NCBI GenBank assembly: GCA_020847175.1
Contig: JADLCM010000016.1
Span: 1 to 64,000, forward strand
Reading direction: 5' to 3'
Origin: Phycisphaerales bacterium
GTDB lineage: Bacteria > Planctomycetota > Phycisphaerae > Phycisphaerales > UBA1924
Length of the DNA stretch: 64,000 nucleotides
In this document: positions 17,287 through 26,657 of the stretch, piece by piece
How the letters are laid out: each line of letters opens with the position of its first letter
Numbering within the stretch: the first letter of the stretch is position 1
The notes under the pieces: generated by a model
The model's input: the letters and a program-made list of their open reading frames with translations, nothing else
Databases searched by the model: none
Told to the model about the DNA's origin: nothing
Program-made: the position numbers and the translations under genes

Positions 17287-17470
17287 GTTTACACCTCCGA
17301 CAATTGCGTGCCCGCCACGCCCCCGATTAGACACCATCGGCGGACCGATATCGAAGTGTGACCGCTCCCGGCCACTCGGCCAAACTTTTCGACAACGAAT
17401 CTCGCCATTTCGCCGCGTACCGAGTCAGGCGACCACCCGAACCGGGCATGCCCCCGGGCTTTCGCCGGGG

Positions 17471-18751
17471 TCAGCGCCCCCGCTTCAGTTGGCGTTCCAT
17501 CTGGCGCTTGATCATGTCGCGCATGCGTTGCGCCTGTGCCTTGCTCATCCCTGCCTTGCCCAGGTCCGCCGTCATCGCACGCACCCAGTGCTGCCCGCCC
17601 GGAGCAAACCCCAGCCGGCCCGTCAGTGCCTCTTCCAGGCCGGGAAGGTGTCCCGCCCCGTAGATGATCGCGATGGTGCGCACCTCCGGCTCCTCCCGCA
17701 GCACCTCCTGCAGGTCGCGGAGCACCACCTCGTTCCGCTCGTGCAGGATCACGTCCATCAGCGGGCCGAACGCCTCGCCCTGCATGGCCATCATGTCCTC
17801 GGCGTTGGCGAGGAGGTCCACCATCATCGCCTTGGTTGACTCACGGAGCGTCGCGCTCCGCCCCACCAGCCCGAGCAGAAAGCCGCTCAGCTTGCCCATG
17901 AACCCTTCGCCCGACAGAGCGTTGAAGAGCATCTCGCTCTCCCCCTCGGCCCCGCGCTCCTTGAGGCGCTGAATCACCACGTCCACGCTCACGTCGCTGT
18001 TGCGCCAGTTGGGCGCATCGTGGTTCATCGCCGCGAGTTGGAACTGAAGCCCCAGCGCATCCGCCAGTTTCTGCTGAATCCCCTCGCCCCGCTTGTCTCC
18101 CGCGGGCGCCTCCCCGAGGTACGACGGCGACACGAACACGTCCGAGGCCGCCCCTTCGCCCCCCAGCGCCCCGTCCGAGCCGAGGCTCGCGATGTACGAA
18201 ACCTGCTCGCCCGCGCCCGTCGTCACCGAGCTGAACGTGAACGCTCGCCCCCAGGCATCGAGAAACGAAGGCACAATGAGGTCGGCAGCGCCCTCCCCGT
18301 ACTCCCCCCCAAGGTCCACGAGCGATTCGGGCGCCCGCCCGTGCTCCTCCTGAAACGCTCCCGCCAGCGAGGCAAGGAACCGCGCCCGCGCCCGCGTCGT
18401 CGCCGCCTTCACCTCATCATCACGCGGCAGGTCCCACCGCGCATCCCGCGCCTGCCCCGGCTCTCCCACACCCTCGAACAACACCACGTCCTGCGCATCC
18501 AGGAATCGTTGCAGCTCCTGGTAAAACCCCAAGTCTCCCACGTGCACCGCGCCCACGAGATACACCGTCGGACCCTTGCCCCCGGCCTGCTCGTAGGCCC
18601 GAATCGACATCTCCAGGCTCGTCTTGAGCCCGTCATCAGACTCAACCACCCGCGTGAACTCGGAGCCCGGCCCGTACGTCGCCAGCGCCGGCACCATGCC
18701 CGAAGCGCCCAGGACCCAGGCCAGCGTCCGCACCATCGCTCGCTTCACCAT
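17471..18751 (-). CDS. TraB/GumN (TIKI)-like protein with a GspG-like pseudopilin insert
   Basis: The 426-residue exported protein has a weak signal peptide. The outer parts match the TraB/PrgY/GumN (TIKI) fold, a family that includes metalloproteases: VYLVGAVHVGD with the GxH motif near 67-70, VVLFEGVGEP near 89-97, and YGAGHLPGLEEAL near the end. Between them residues about 122-207 resemble the C-terminal domain of the type II secretion major pseudopilin GspG. LASLAGAFQEEHGRAPESL matches the helix region, FLDAWGRAFTF matches DPWGxPYxY, and ASLGSDGALGGEGAASDV matches the calcium-loop motif SLGADGxxGGxGxxxDI. No pilin leader is present. The start has GGAAGGAG six bases upstream. The function is unknown. 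Confidence 0.8.
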   Translation of the reverse strand: MVKRAMVRTLAWVLGASGMVPALATYGPGSEFTRVVESDDGLKTSLEMSIRAYEQAGGKGPTVYLVGAVHVGDLGFYQELQRFLDAQDVVLFEGVGEPGQARDARWDLPRDDEVKAATTRARARFLASLAGAFQEEHGRAPESLVDLGGEYGEGAADLIVPSFLDAWGRAFTFSSVTTGAGEQVSYIASLGSDGALGGEGAASDVFVSPSYLGEAPAGDKRGEGIQQKLADALGLQFQLAAMNHDAPNWRNSDVSVDVVIQRLKERGAEGESEMLFNALSGEGFMGKLSGFLLGLVGRSATLRESTKAMMVDLLANAEDMMAMQGEAFGPLMDVILHERNEVVLRDLQEVLREEPEVRTIAIIYGAGHLPGLEEALTGRLGFAPGGQHWVRAMTADLGKAGMSKAQAQRMRDMIKRQMERQLKRGR

Positions 18752-19065
18752 CGCTCACTCCTTCCGGTCCGCCACGCGGGCGGCAGGCCCGCCGCGCAGA
18801 CTCTACCCCCGCTCCCGGCCCGCCGAGCCCACAACCCACCCAAACCGGACCCCGGACCCCGCTCTTCCCTCTTCGGCGTTCCCACCCCGGAGTTTCACAG
18901 GTTTCCCTTGTTGAGCCCAGCCTTCGCGGCAACGTCTCCAGATACCGCATCCACCTGGATTCCTCACGCGCCTGCGCCCATGACCTGTTGCTCCCGGCGC
19001 GCGCCGTGCCGCATCTTCCCCCTCCCCCTCCCGCGCTCCACCCAACCTCACATAGAGTTCCACTC
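18752..19065. other. Divergent intergenic region
   Basis: About 310 bases between the TraB-like gene and the lipase gene. A GCGGGC-GGCAG-GCCCGC hairpin lies at about 18776-18792 in the presumed leader of the minus-strand gene. A TAGAGT box on the minus strand near 18800 could be its -10 element. Nothing else is recognisable. Confidence 0.4.
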
Positions 19066-19893
19066 ATGCACCTTCCCGAGCCTCGCCTCCGCGATCTCCC
19101 CGGCGGTTTCGCGGTGCGTGCGGCCCGCCGGGCAGGTCTCTTTGTCACGTCCATCCCCGGTCGGGCTCCGCGTCCCATCGTCAATCCTGCGTTTCATCTC
19201 TCGCCGGGCGAACTGCGCGCCGAACTTGTCCGCCTGGCAGACGCACCCGTGCCTCTCTCGCGCCCTGTCATCGTGCTGAGCGGCTGGCGCTCGCCGGCGA
19301 TGGTTTCGCGCGCCCTCGTCGACCGCCTGTGCATGCTCACCAGCCGGCGCACGCACGACTTCCTGCCCTTCTGGTACCCGTTCAAGGGCAACATCGAGGC
19401 CGTGGCGCACCGCGTCCGCGCCGCATTGCAGGCCCGGTTCTCCGGCCCCGCGCCCGCGGAAGTTGACATCGTCGCCCATTCGATGGGCGGGCTGGTGGCC
19501 CGGGTCATCGCCGCCGATGAGTCCGCTTCCTTTCGCGTCGCCCGCCTCTTCACGCTCGGCACGCCACACCGGGGCGCGAAACTCGCCCGAGGAATCACCA
19601 TCGACGCGGCGGGGCGCGCCATGCGCCCCGGCTCCGACTTCCTCGCCGAGCTCGACCATCGCCTCGCCCACGCCCGCTTCGAGCTTGTCCCCTACGCCCA
19701 CCTCTTCGACCGCTGGGTCGGCGCGCGCAACTCCGCCCCGCCCGGGCAGACCCCGATCTGGACCGGCGGCACGCGCTTCTTCAGCCATTTCTCAATCACC
19801 GAAGACCGCCTCGTGCTCTGCGACATCGCGCTCCGCCTCCGCGCCGAGACTCCCCTCGCCCGCCCCGAGCAGCCCGAACCCCCGCGCGACTGA
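19066..19893 (+). CDS. Lipase/esterase-like alpha/beta-hydrolase
   Basis: The 275-residue protein has the lipase nucleophile elbow VDIVAHSMGGLVAR, preceded by VIVLSGWRSP, the usual oxyanion-region strand. It is followed by LFTLGTPHRGAKLA, which is typical of triacylglycerol-lipase and PGAP1-like families. The catalytic histidine is probably in TRFFSHFSITED. The substrate is unknown. No signal peptide is visible, so it may act in the cytoplasm. The ATG at 19066 has no clear Shine-Dalgarno site. Hairpin repeat copy 4 follows the stop codon by about 30 bp. Confidence 0.82.
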   Translation: MHLPEPRLRDLPGGFAVRAARRAGLFVTSIPGRAPRPIVNPAFHLSPGELRAELVRLADAPVPLSRPVIVLSGWRSPAMVSRALVDRLCMLTSRRTHDFLPFWYPFKGNIEAVAHRVRAALQARFSGPAPAEVDIVAHSMGGLVARVIAADESASFRVARLFTLGTPHRGAKLARGITIDAAGRAMRPGSDFLAELDHRLAHARFELVPYAHLFDRWVGARNSAPPGQTPIWTGGTRFFSHFSITEDRLVLCDIALRLRAETPLARPEQPEPPRD

Positions 19894-19920
19894 AGACCCC
19901 GGACCGGCCCTCCCTCCGGG

Positions 19921-19942
19921 CCCCCCACACTCCGCGTGGGCT
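19921..19942 (+). repeat. Dispersed hairpin repeat, copy 4
   Basis: CCCACAC-TCC-GCGTGGG and CT, with the same TCC loop as the other copies. The stem pairs at six of seven positions. It lies between the convergent lipase and Nudix genes. Confidence 0.55.
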
Positions 19943-20013
19943 ATATGCCCAGCACTCATCTCCCCGCTCCCATCCCGGGGCCACGATCCGGCCCCGGAAC
20001 TCATCCCCGGCGC

Positions 20014-20781
20014 TCACCACGCCGCCGATTCCTCCACCCACGCGATCTCGCGCAAGAGAAGCCGGGTCGGCGGAATAAACGCCTCCGGCTCGCGCCCCGC
20101 CCAGTCCTCCGCCTCCGCCCGGGTCAGCCACGCCGCCTCGTCGCACTCCCAGCCGTGCAGGGGCGACTCCAGCCGGCGCACCAGCGCCGCGCTCGCCTCG
20201 CACCAGAAGACCACATCCAGGCTTGAGGCGTGCCGGTCGTGCACCAGCGCCGCCACGCGACCGACCTCGATGGGCGCGGCGCCGCTCGGCATCTCCAACT
20301 CCTCCGCGCCCTCGCGCCGAATCTGATCGCGCATCGCCTCGTCCGTCGGCGTCTCACCCGGTGCGCACGCGATGCCCCCCGCCGGCGCCAACTCCCACAA
20401 TCCGGGATACGCGAGCACCCCCGCGCCGCGCCGCGCCACAAGCACCTCGCGCGCGCCGGCTCGCACCCGGCGCACGATGCCGGTGACTCCCAGCAGGCAT
20501 GCCCCCGTGCCGACCTCCCGCGCGCACGCCAGCGCCGCGTAGCGATCGCGCGACGCGTCGATCACGCCCCGCTCCGCATCGAACCCGCGCACCGACCAGA
20601 TTTCGCCGTCGAAGAGTCTCGGGTTGCCCGCACGCAGCCGCGCCCAGCAGGCGTCGATCGCGCGCTCCGTCGCCCCGTCGCGCGCCGCGTCGCGCCGTTC
20701 GATCACGCGGAGCGGCGTGCCCACCGGCGCATGCAGTTCGCTTCCGCCCTCGTGCCGCGCTGCCGTTGACGAGGCCCCCAT
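20014..20781 (-). CDS. Nudix hydrolase family protein
   Basis: The 255-residue protein has a central Nudix domain. The Nudix box is GGIACAPGETPTDEAMRDQ with REGAEELEM following, which keeps the catalytic glutamates EExx. The N-terminal third is not recognisable and may bind the substrate, a nucleoside diphosphate linked to another moiety. The start at 20781 lies 13 bp after the ABC permease stop on the same strand and has GAGGTG upstream, so it is probably the second gene of that operon. Confidence 0.8.
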   Translation of the reverse strand: MGASSTAARHEGGSELHAPVGTPLRVIERRDAARDGATERAIDACWARLRAGNPRLFDGEIWSVRGFDAERGVIDASRDRYAALACAREVGTGACLLGVTGIVRRVRAGAREVLVARRGAGVLAYPGLWELAPAGGIACAPGETPTDEAMRDQIRREGAEELEMPSGAAPIEVGRVAALVHDRHASSLDVVFWCEASAALVRRLESPLHGWECDEAAWLTRAEAEDWAGREPEAFIPPTRLLLREIAWVEESAAW

Positions 20782-20794
20782 GCGCGCACCTCGC

Positions 20795-22522
20795 CTACAC
20801 CCTGAAGATCGACCCCAGTTTCTTGCCCATCAGCACCGATGCACCCACCAGCGTCACCGTGAGCAGCGCCATGCCCCACGCGCCCATCGCGCTGGCGATG
20901 TACTGCCCGTCCGCCAGCCGCCCCGTGAAGGCCAGGATCGCCTTCGTCAGCGGGTAGTGCCGCACCTGCTGCGCCAGGATCAGCGAGTCGCTCACTTCCA
21001 GCATCGAGAACGAGAACACGAGCAGCCCCCCCGCGATCATGTTCGCCGCGATCAGGGGCACGATCACCCGGCGCACGGCCGTCACCCGGCTCGCCCCCAG
21101 GTTCACCGCCGCCTCTTCGAGTTCTCCCGAAGTCTGCTCCAGCCCCGCCACTGTCGAACGCACGATGTAGGGCAGCCGGCGCACCGCGTACGCGATCACC
21201 AGCAGCGGCACCGGGTTGGGCTCAGCCGAGACCACGCTCAGCACGCCCTCGAGCGGGTCACCCTTCCCGAACGGCCAGCGCAGCGTGAGCGCCACGTACC
21301 CGAAGGCCATCACCAGCCCCGGCACCGCCAGGGGCAGCATGCACAGCGCATCCAGCACGCCCCGGCCCCGGATCGTCGTCCGCACCAGCAGGTACGCGAT
21401 GACCAGCCCGAGCCCGATATCCGCGATCATCGCCAGCGTCGCGAGTTTCAGGCTGTTGGTGATCGCCTGGAAGCTCTCCCCGTGCGACAGCGCCGTGCCG
21501 AAGTGCGCCAGCGTGAACGATTCGGGCAGCACCGAGTTGTACCACGCCCCCGGCACGCTCACCGCCATCAGCAGCACGCCGAGGTGCGGCGTCACCGCCA
21601 GCAGCGTGACGAGCGCGAACGCTCCCGTCGCCAGCCAGCCGCGCCACCCCGACAGCGGCACCTCCCCGGAGGCCCGCGAGGCCTTGGAATACATCGCGTA
21701 CGCCTTGCCCCCGAAGGCCCACTTCCCCAGCAGGTAGCACCCCACCGACGAGGCCAGCAGCACCATCACCAGCGCATACGGCTGCGCCGAAGCCTCCACT
21801 TCCTTGATCGAACGGAAGATCTGTACCGGCGTCGCCTGGTAATAGTCAAACATCAGCGGCGTGCCGAGTTCCGTGAAACTCCAGATGAACACGATCGTCG
21901 CGCCCGCGAACAAACCAGGCCTGATCAGCGGCAGCGTGATCCTTCGGAACCGGCGCACCGGCCCCGCCCCGAGGTTCTCCGCCGCCTCGCCCAGCGCGGG
22001 GTCAAGGTTCGCCAGCGCCGCGGAGGCGTTCAGATAGATGATCGGGTACAGGCTCAGCGCCTGCACCCCCACCACCCCCCAGAACTTCGCCTGCCCGAGA
22101 ATGTCAAACTCCGTCCCCAGCAGCGCGTTGAACGCCCCTTGCCTCCCCAGGATCGCCCGGATGCCGATCGCCCCCACGAACGGCGGCAGGATGAGCGGCA
22201 CGAGCACCAGCGACGAAAACACGCCCTTGAGCGGGAAGCGGCACCGCGCCCCGAGCACCGCCAAGGGCAGCGCGATCAGGATCGCCAGCGTCGTCGTCGA
22301 AAACGCAATGCGGAACGAGTTCGCCAGCCCCCCCGTCAGCCGCGAGTCCTTGAAGATGAGCGCCACATGGTCGAGCGTGAATCCCCGCCCCGTCGCCGGG
22401 TCTTCGGCCAGACCGCCCCGCACGGTCAGCCAGATCGGGTAAACGAGGAATGCGCCCAGGATGAGCAGAACGCCCGCCATCAGGCCGTAGTGCCACAGGT
22501 TTCGCACGAGGCGAGGCGACAT
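20795..22522 (-). CDS. Fused iron(III)-type ABC transporter permease (FbpB/AfuB-like)
   Basis: The 575-residue protein contains two permease modules of about six helices each. Each has the EAA loop that contacts the ATPase: EAAENLGAGPVRRFRRITLP and EAAVNLGASRVTAVRRVIVP. The duplicated layout is that of FbpB/ThiP-type importers for ferric iron, sulfate or thiamine. The binding protein and ATPase are not next to it, so the substrate is unassigned. The frame is open 71 codons further upstream, but the ATG at 22522 immediately precedes the first helix and has a promoter box eight bases before it. Confidence 0.9.
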   Translation of the reverse strand: MSPRLVRNLWHYGLMAGVLLILGAFLVYPIWLTVRGGLAEDPATGRGFTLDHVALIFKDSRLTGGLANSFRIAFSTTTLAILIALPLAVLGARCRFPLKGVFSSLVLVPLILPPFVGAIGIRAILGRQGAFNALLGTEFDILGQAKFWGVVGVQALSLYPIIYLNASAALANLDPALGEAAENLGAGPVRRFRRITLPLIRPGLFAGATIVFIWSFTELGTPLMFDYYQATPVQIFRSIKEVEASAQPYALVMVLLASSVGCYLLGKWAFGGKAYAMYSKASRASGEVPLSGWRGWLATGAFALVTLLAVTPHLGVLLMAVSVPGAWYNSVLPESFTLAHFGTALSHGESFQAITNSLKLATLAMIADIGLGLVIAYLLVRTTIRGRGVLDALCMLPLAVPGLVMAFGYVALTLRWPFGKGDPLEGVLSVVSAEPNPVPLLVIAYAVRRLPYIVRSTVAGLEQTSGELEEAAVNLGASRVTAVRRVIVPLIAANMIAGGLLVFSFSMLEVSDSLILAQQVRHYPLTKAILAFTGRLADGQYIASAMGAWGMALLTVTLVGASVLMGKKLGSIFRV

Positions 22523-22530
22523 GGGTGTGC

Positions 22531-22560
22531 AGTGTACGGCGGTCCCCCTGTCCAACCCAA
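22531..22560 (-). promoter_or_regulatory. Promoter of the ABC permease gene
   Basis: TTGGGT (22560-22555), an 18-bp spacer and TACACT (22536-22531) are followed by eight bases and the ATG at 22522. The transcript would have almost no leader. Confidence 0.5.
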
Positions 22561-22592
22561 CGGCCAGGCCGTTGAACAACGCCCTTTGAAGT

Positions 22593-22607
22593 GACAGCGC
22601 AGCTGTC
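22593..22607. promoter_or_regulatory. Inverted repeat upstream of the ABC permease
   Basis: GACAGC-GCA-GCTGTC is a perfect 6-bp inverted repeat with a 3-bp centre. It lies about 35 bp upstream of the -35 box, where an activator could bind. The regulator is unknown. The rest of the 290-bp gap shows nothing clear. Confidence 0.35.
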
Positions 22608-22815
22608 CCGCGGGGAGTGCGGCGCGGGTCGTTGGCGCTCTTTGCTGCACGATCGGCGGCATTCACGCGAGCAGCGATCGCATCTTCACGAGGTTGCGGG
22701 TCGCCGCTGAACTTGGCCACCTCTGAAGCGGACAAACTGTCTGCGCGGCTTCAAGAAGCTCCAAACGCGAGTCGCGTGTCCGCTGAACAGTTGAATCGAC
22801 CGTGCTTCTGCGATC

Positions 22816-24843
22816 TCACGCCTTGCCGGGTGATGTGAGAGTCGCTCCGGCGCGAGCGCCGCCGGCCTTCACTTCGACCAGTGAGCCGTCGGCCTCGCTC
22901 GGCGACCAGCGCACGAAGCCTTCGATGGCCTGGTATTCCGGAAGGCCGAGGCGGTCGTACAGCAGCGCCGTGTTCCGATTCCGGTCCTCGGCCCGTTGCC
23001 AGAACTCGCGCGGGTCGTTGGGCCCCGGGAAGAGCGCCTTGTCCTTCTGGCTCTCGTGCTTGAAGATCGCGAATCGCTTGCGCTCGACCTCGTCGGGCGA
23101 GAGCGGCACGGCCATGTCGATCTCCTCCGGCCCCCACTCCTGCCACGCGCCGCGATACAGCCACACATCGCACGACTTCATCCAGGGCCGGTCCGCGAGG
23201 CGATGCAGCGCGGTGGTCACTGCCGCGAGGCAGACCCGGTGCGTGCCGTGCGGGTCGGAAAGGTCTCCGGCGGCGTACACCTGGTGCGGCTGCACCTGGT
23301 CCAGCAGGTCCATCGTGATGCGGATGTCCGCCTCGCCCAGCGGCTTCTTGCGGACGCGCCCGGTCTCGTAGAACGGCAGGTCGAGAAAGTGAACCCGGTC
23401 GGGGCGCACCCCTGAATAGCGAGCGCCGGCGCGCGCCTCGGTGCGCCGGATGAGCGTCTTGATCTTCTGAAGTTCGGGCGTATCCACCTCGCCCGGCTGC
23501 TTGGCACGCACGAACGCCTCGATGTGCTGCTCCAGGCGCTCGACAAGGGCCTCATCAAAGAGGTCGAAGGCGCGGGCAAACTCCGTGACGAAGTCGGCAT
23601 GGCGCAGCGCGGACTCATCCCACACCGCGATGTTGCCGCTGGTCTGATACGCCACATGCACGTCGTGCCCCTGATCGCAGAGCCGGATGAACGTGCCCCC
23701 CATCGAGATCACGTCGTCGTCGGGGTGCGGGCTGAACAGCACGACGCGTTTCGGAAAGACGTCGGGCTCGCCGGGCGCGTCGGGGCCCTTGCCCGGGACA
23801 AACCTGGGGCGCCCGGGCTTGCCCCCGGGCCAGCCGGTGATGGTCGATTGCAGCGAGCGGAAGACCTCGATGTTGATGTCGTACGCCGCCCCCCGGACGC
23901 TGAGCAGTTCCTGGAGCCCGTGCTCGTTGTAGTCCTCATCGGTCAGCTTGGTCAGCGGCTTCTTGACGAGCCCCGCGAGCCAGATCGCGGCCTTTCGGGT
24001 CAGACGCGCATCCCATGCCAGCCCGAACTGTTCAACCGGGCCGAGCAGCCACGGCGTCTTGAATCGCGTCAACTCCGCGGCGGACGCCGGATCAAGCACG
24101 ATCGACGCATTCGGATGCTGCTGGAGGTAACTCGCCGAGACGGACTGGCTTACCCCCTCTTCGACGGTGCGCCGGATGATCCCCGCCTTGTGCTCGCCGA
24201 AGGCCAGCAGCACGACGCGCCGGGCCGACAGGATCGACCCCACGCCCATCGTGATCGCCTGGCGCGGCACGTTCCACTCGCCGAAGAAGTCGCTCGACGC
24301 GTCCATCCGCGTCACGCGGTCCAGCGTGATCAGGCGCGTGCGGCTTGCCTGGGGCGAGCCGGGCTCATTGAAGCCGATGTGCCCCGTGCGCCCGATGCCG
24401 AGAATCTGGAGGTCGATGCCGCCCGCCGCCTCGATCGCGGCCTCGTAGGCGCGGCAATGGGCGGCAATGCCCTCGCGCGCCACGGTTCCGTCCGGAAGGT
24501 GAACGTTTTCGGGTCGGATATCGATGAGATCAAAGAGATGCTCGCGCATGAACCGCCGGTAGCTCTGGAGGCTCTCGGGCGGCATCGGCCAATACTCGTC
24601 CAGGTTGAAGGTGACTACCCCCCGGAACGAAAGCCCTTCTTCTCGGTGCAGGCGCACGAGCTCGTCGTAGACGCCCTGCGGAGTCGAGCCCGTGGCGAGC
24701 CCGAGCACGGCGGCGCGGCCCTCGGCCGCGCGCGTGCGAATGAGAGAGGCGATCTCCGCGGCCACCGCGCGGCTGGCGATCGACGAGGAACGGTGCACCG
24801 AGACGGGGATCCGCTCCGGCGTGGGGAGTGTTTCAACGCTCAT
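22816..24843 (-). CDS. nagB: Glucosamine-6-phosphate deaminase fused to an LmbE/PIG-L deacetylase-like domain
   Basis: The 675-residue protein is a two-domain fusion. Residues 1-260 are NagB, which converts glucosamine-6-phosphate to fructose-6-phosphate and ammonia: LGLATGSTPQGVYDEL, FNLDEYWPM and GIGRTGHIGFNEPGSP are the substrate-loop and active-site motifs. After a linker, about residue 380 onward is an LmbE-like metal-dependent deacetylase with the FSPHPDDDVISMGGTF zinc motif and a later SDPHGTHR segment. A deacetylase plus a deaminase suggests successive steps of amino-sugar catabolism in one polypeptide. Similar fusions are known in Bacteroidetes and Planctomycetes. The ATG at 24843 has GGGAGG seven bases upstream. 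Confidence 0.92.
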   Translation of the reverse strand: MSVETLPTPERIPVSVHRSSSIASRAVAAEIASLIRTRAAEGRAAVLGLATGSTPQGVYDELVRLHREEGLSFRGVVTFNLDEYWPMPPESLQSYRRFMREHLFDLIDIRPENVHLPDGTVAREGIAAHCRAYEAAIEAAGGIDLQILGIGRTGHIGFNEPGSPQASRTRLITLDRVTRMDASSDFFGEWNVPRQAITMGVGSILSARRVVLLAFGEHKAGIIRRTVEEGVSQSVSASYLQQHPNASIVLDPASAAELTRFKTPWLLGPVEQFGLAWDARLTRKAAIWLAGLVKKPLTKLTDEDYNEHGLQELLSVRGAAYDINIEVFRSLQSTITGWPGGKPGRPRFVPGKGPDAPGEPDVFPKRVVLFSPHPDDDVISMGGTFIRLCDQGHDVHVAYQTSGNIAVWDESALRHADFVTEFARAFDLFDEALVERLEQHIEAFVRAKQPGEVDTPELQKIKTLIRRTEARAGARYSGVRPDRVHFLDLPFYETGRVRKKPLGEADIRITMDLLDQVQPHQVYAAGDLSDPHGTHRVCLAAVTTALHRLADRPWMKSCDVWLYRGAWQEWGPEEIDMAVPLSPDEVERKRFAIFKHESQKDKALFPGPNDPREFWQRAEDRNRNTALLYDRLGLPEYQAIEGFVRWSPSEADGSLVEVKAGGARAGATLTSPGKA

Positions 24844-25061
24844 CCGGGACCTCCCTCGCGCGGCGAACGCGTGCGCTCTCGGCGCCCAGGACCTCAACGC
24901 CCGAAGCGCCCGCCGCTCCGGCCGCGCGGGCACGCCCGAGCGCCGCCAAAGCCGTGCCCGCCACGTTGCGGGACGCGCCTTGGGCGAATCCGCCTCTTCG
25001 CGCCCGACATCGTACCAAACCCGGCTGCCTGTCGGCCCCGAACGAGGCGGGGGCCGGAATC

Positions 25062-26606
25062 TCAATAGCGGTAGTGGTCGGGCTTGTAGGGGCCTGCAAC
25101 ATCGACACCGATGTACGAAGCCTGGGTGGGCGTGAGTTCGGTGAGGCGGGCTCCGAGGTGCCCGAGATGCAGCCTCGCGACCTTCTCATCGAGTTTCTTG
25201 GGCAGCGTGTACACCTTGCCCGCCTCGTACCGCACGCCGCTGATCGTCGGCTTGCCCTGGGCGCTCAGCGCGAGATCGACCTGGGCGATCACCTGGTTCG
25301 TGAAACTCGCGCTCATCACGAAACTCGGGTGCCCCGTGGCACACCCGAGGTTCAGCAGGCGGCCCTCGGCCAGAATCAGGATGCTCTTCTCGCCCGCGCC
25401 GGGCTTGCCCGAGCCGGCAGGAATCACCCACTCGTCAAACTGCGGCTTGATGTTGATGCGCCGGGCGCCCGGCACCTTGGCCAGGCCTGCCATGTCGATC
25501 TCGTTGTCAAAGTGCCCGATGTTGCCGACGATCGCCTTGTCCTTCATGCGCCGGAGGAGGTCGCTCGTGAGGATGTCGCGGTTGCCTGTCGCGGTGATGA
25601 AGACATCGGCGGTCTCGATCACCTCGTCGAGGCGAACCACCTGGTAGCCCTCCATCGCGGCCTGAAGTGCGCAGATGGGGTCAACCTCCGTGACCAGCAC
25701 GCGGCAGCCCTGGCCCCGCAAGGCCTGCACGCAGCCCTTGCCCACGTCGCCGTAGCCGCACACCACGGCGGTCTTGCCGCTGAGCATCACGTCGGTCGCG
25801 CGGTTCAGGCCGTCGAGGAGCGAGTGCCGGCAGCCGTACAGGTTGTCAAACTTGCTCTTGGTGGCGCTGTCGTTGACGTTGATCGCCGGGAAGGGGAGTT
25901 CACCCCGCTTCGCGAACTCGTACAGCCGCTTGACGCCCGTGGTCGTCTCCTCGCTCACACCCTTGAGCCGGGCGAGGGCGCGCCCGAACCAGCCCGGATT
26001 GGTGACGATCTCGCGCGAGATCGCGTTGAGGATCACGCCCCACTCTTCGGGGTCGCTCGCCGGGTTGAACGCGGGCACCCGGCCCGCCTTCTCGAACGCC
26101 GCGCCCTTGATGAGCAGCAGGGTCGCGTCGCCCCCGTCGTCGACGATCAGGTCCGGACCGTGCCCGTCGGGCCACGTGAGCGCCGCCAGGGTGCACCACC
26201 AGTATTCCTCAAGGGTCTCGCCCTTCCACGCGAAGACAGGGATGCCCGCGGGCGCCTCGATCGTGCCCGACCGTCCCACAGCCACCGCGGCCGCGGCGGA
26301 GTCCTGCGTGCTGAAGATGTTGCACGAGCACCAGCGCACGTCCGCCCCGAGTTCGGCGAGCGTTTCGATCAGCACCGCCGTCTGCACCGTCATGTGAAGC
26401 GAGCCCATGATCCGCATGCCCTTCAACGGCTGCTGAGGTCCGTACTCGCGCCGCGCGGCCATGAGGCCGGGCATCTCGTGCTCCGCGAGGCGAATCTCCT
26501 TGCGCCCGAGCTCGGCGTCGGCGAGGCTGCGCACCTTGAAACCGGGGAACCGAGCGCCGCAGGTGTTCGTCTTGGCCCCCTTGGGGCTGGTGGTCGTGGT
26601 GGTCAT
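25062..26606 (-). CDS. ahcY: Adenosylhomocysteinase
   Basis: The enzyme hydrolyses S-adenosylhomocysteine to adenosine and homocysteine, relieving product inhibition of methyltransferases. The 514-residue protein has the substrate-domain motifs [19 protein letters not shown] and [13 protein letters not shown]. The NAD-binding segment is [20 protein letters not shown], and the C-terminus ends in KPDHYRY, the conserved dimer-arm ending. GGAGGAA lies three bases before the ATG. It is 51 bp downstream of the ArsR-methyltransferase gene on the same strand and probably shares its promoter. Confidence 0.97.
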   Translation of the reverse strand: MTTTTTSPKGAKTNTCGARFPGFKVRSLADAELGRKEIRLAEHEMPGLMAARREYGPQQPLKGMRIMGSLHMTVQTAVLIETLAELGADVRWCSCNIFSTQDSAAAAVAVGRSGTIEAPAGIPVFAWKGETLEEYWWCTLAALTWPDGHGPDLIVDDGGDATLLLIKGAAFEKAGRVPAFNPASDPEEWGVILNAISREIVTNPGWFGRALARLKGVSEETTTGVKRLYEFAKRGELPFPAINVNDSATKSKFDNLYGCRHSLLDGLNRATDVMLSGKTAVVCGYGDVGKGCVQALRGQGCRVLVTEVDPICALQAAMEGYQVVRLDEVIETADVFITATGNRDILTSDLLRRMKDKAIVGNIGHFDNEIDMAGLAKVPGARRINIKPQFDEWVIPAGSGKPGAGEKSILILAEGRLLNLGCATGHPSFVMSASFTNQVIAQVDLALSAQGKPTISGVRYEAGKVYTLPKKLDEKVARLHLGHLGARLTELTPTQASYIGVDVAGPYKPDHYRY

Positions 26607-26657
26607 GCGTTCCTCCGTGGAGCCGGGCGCGTAACGCCGGGCTCGGTGATGTGCATC

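Noticed and set aside
20624..22594. Very long plus-strand reading frame opposite the ABC permease
   Set aside because: Composition is dominated by Arg, His, Gln and Pro with no domain signal; the opposite strand encodes a good permease.
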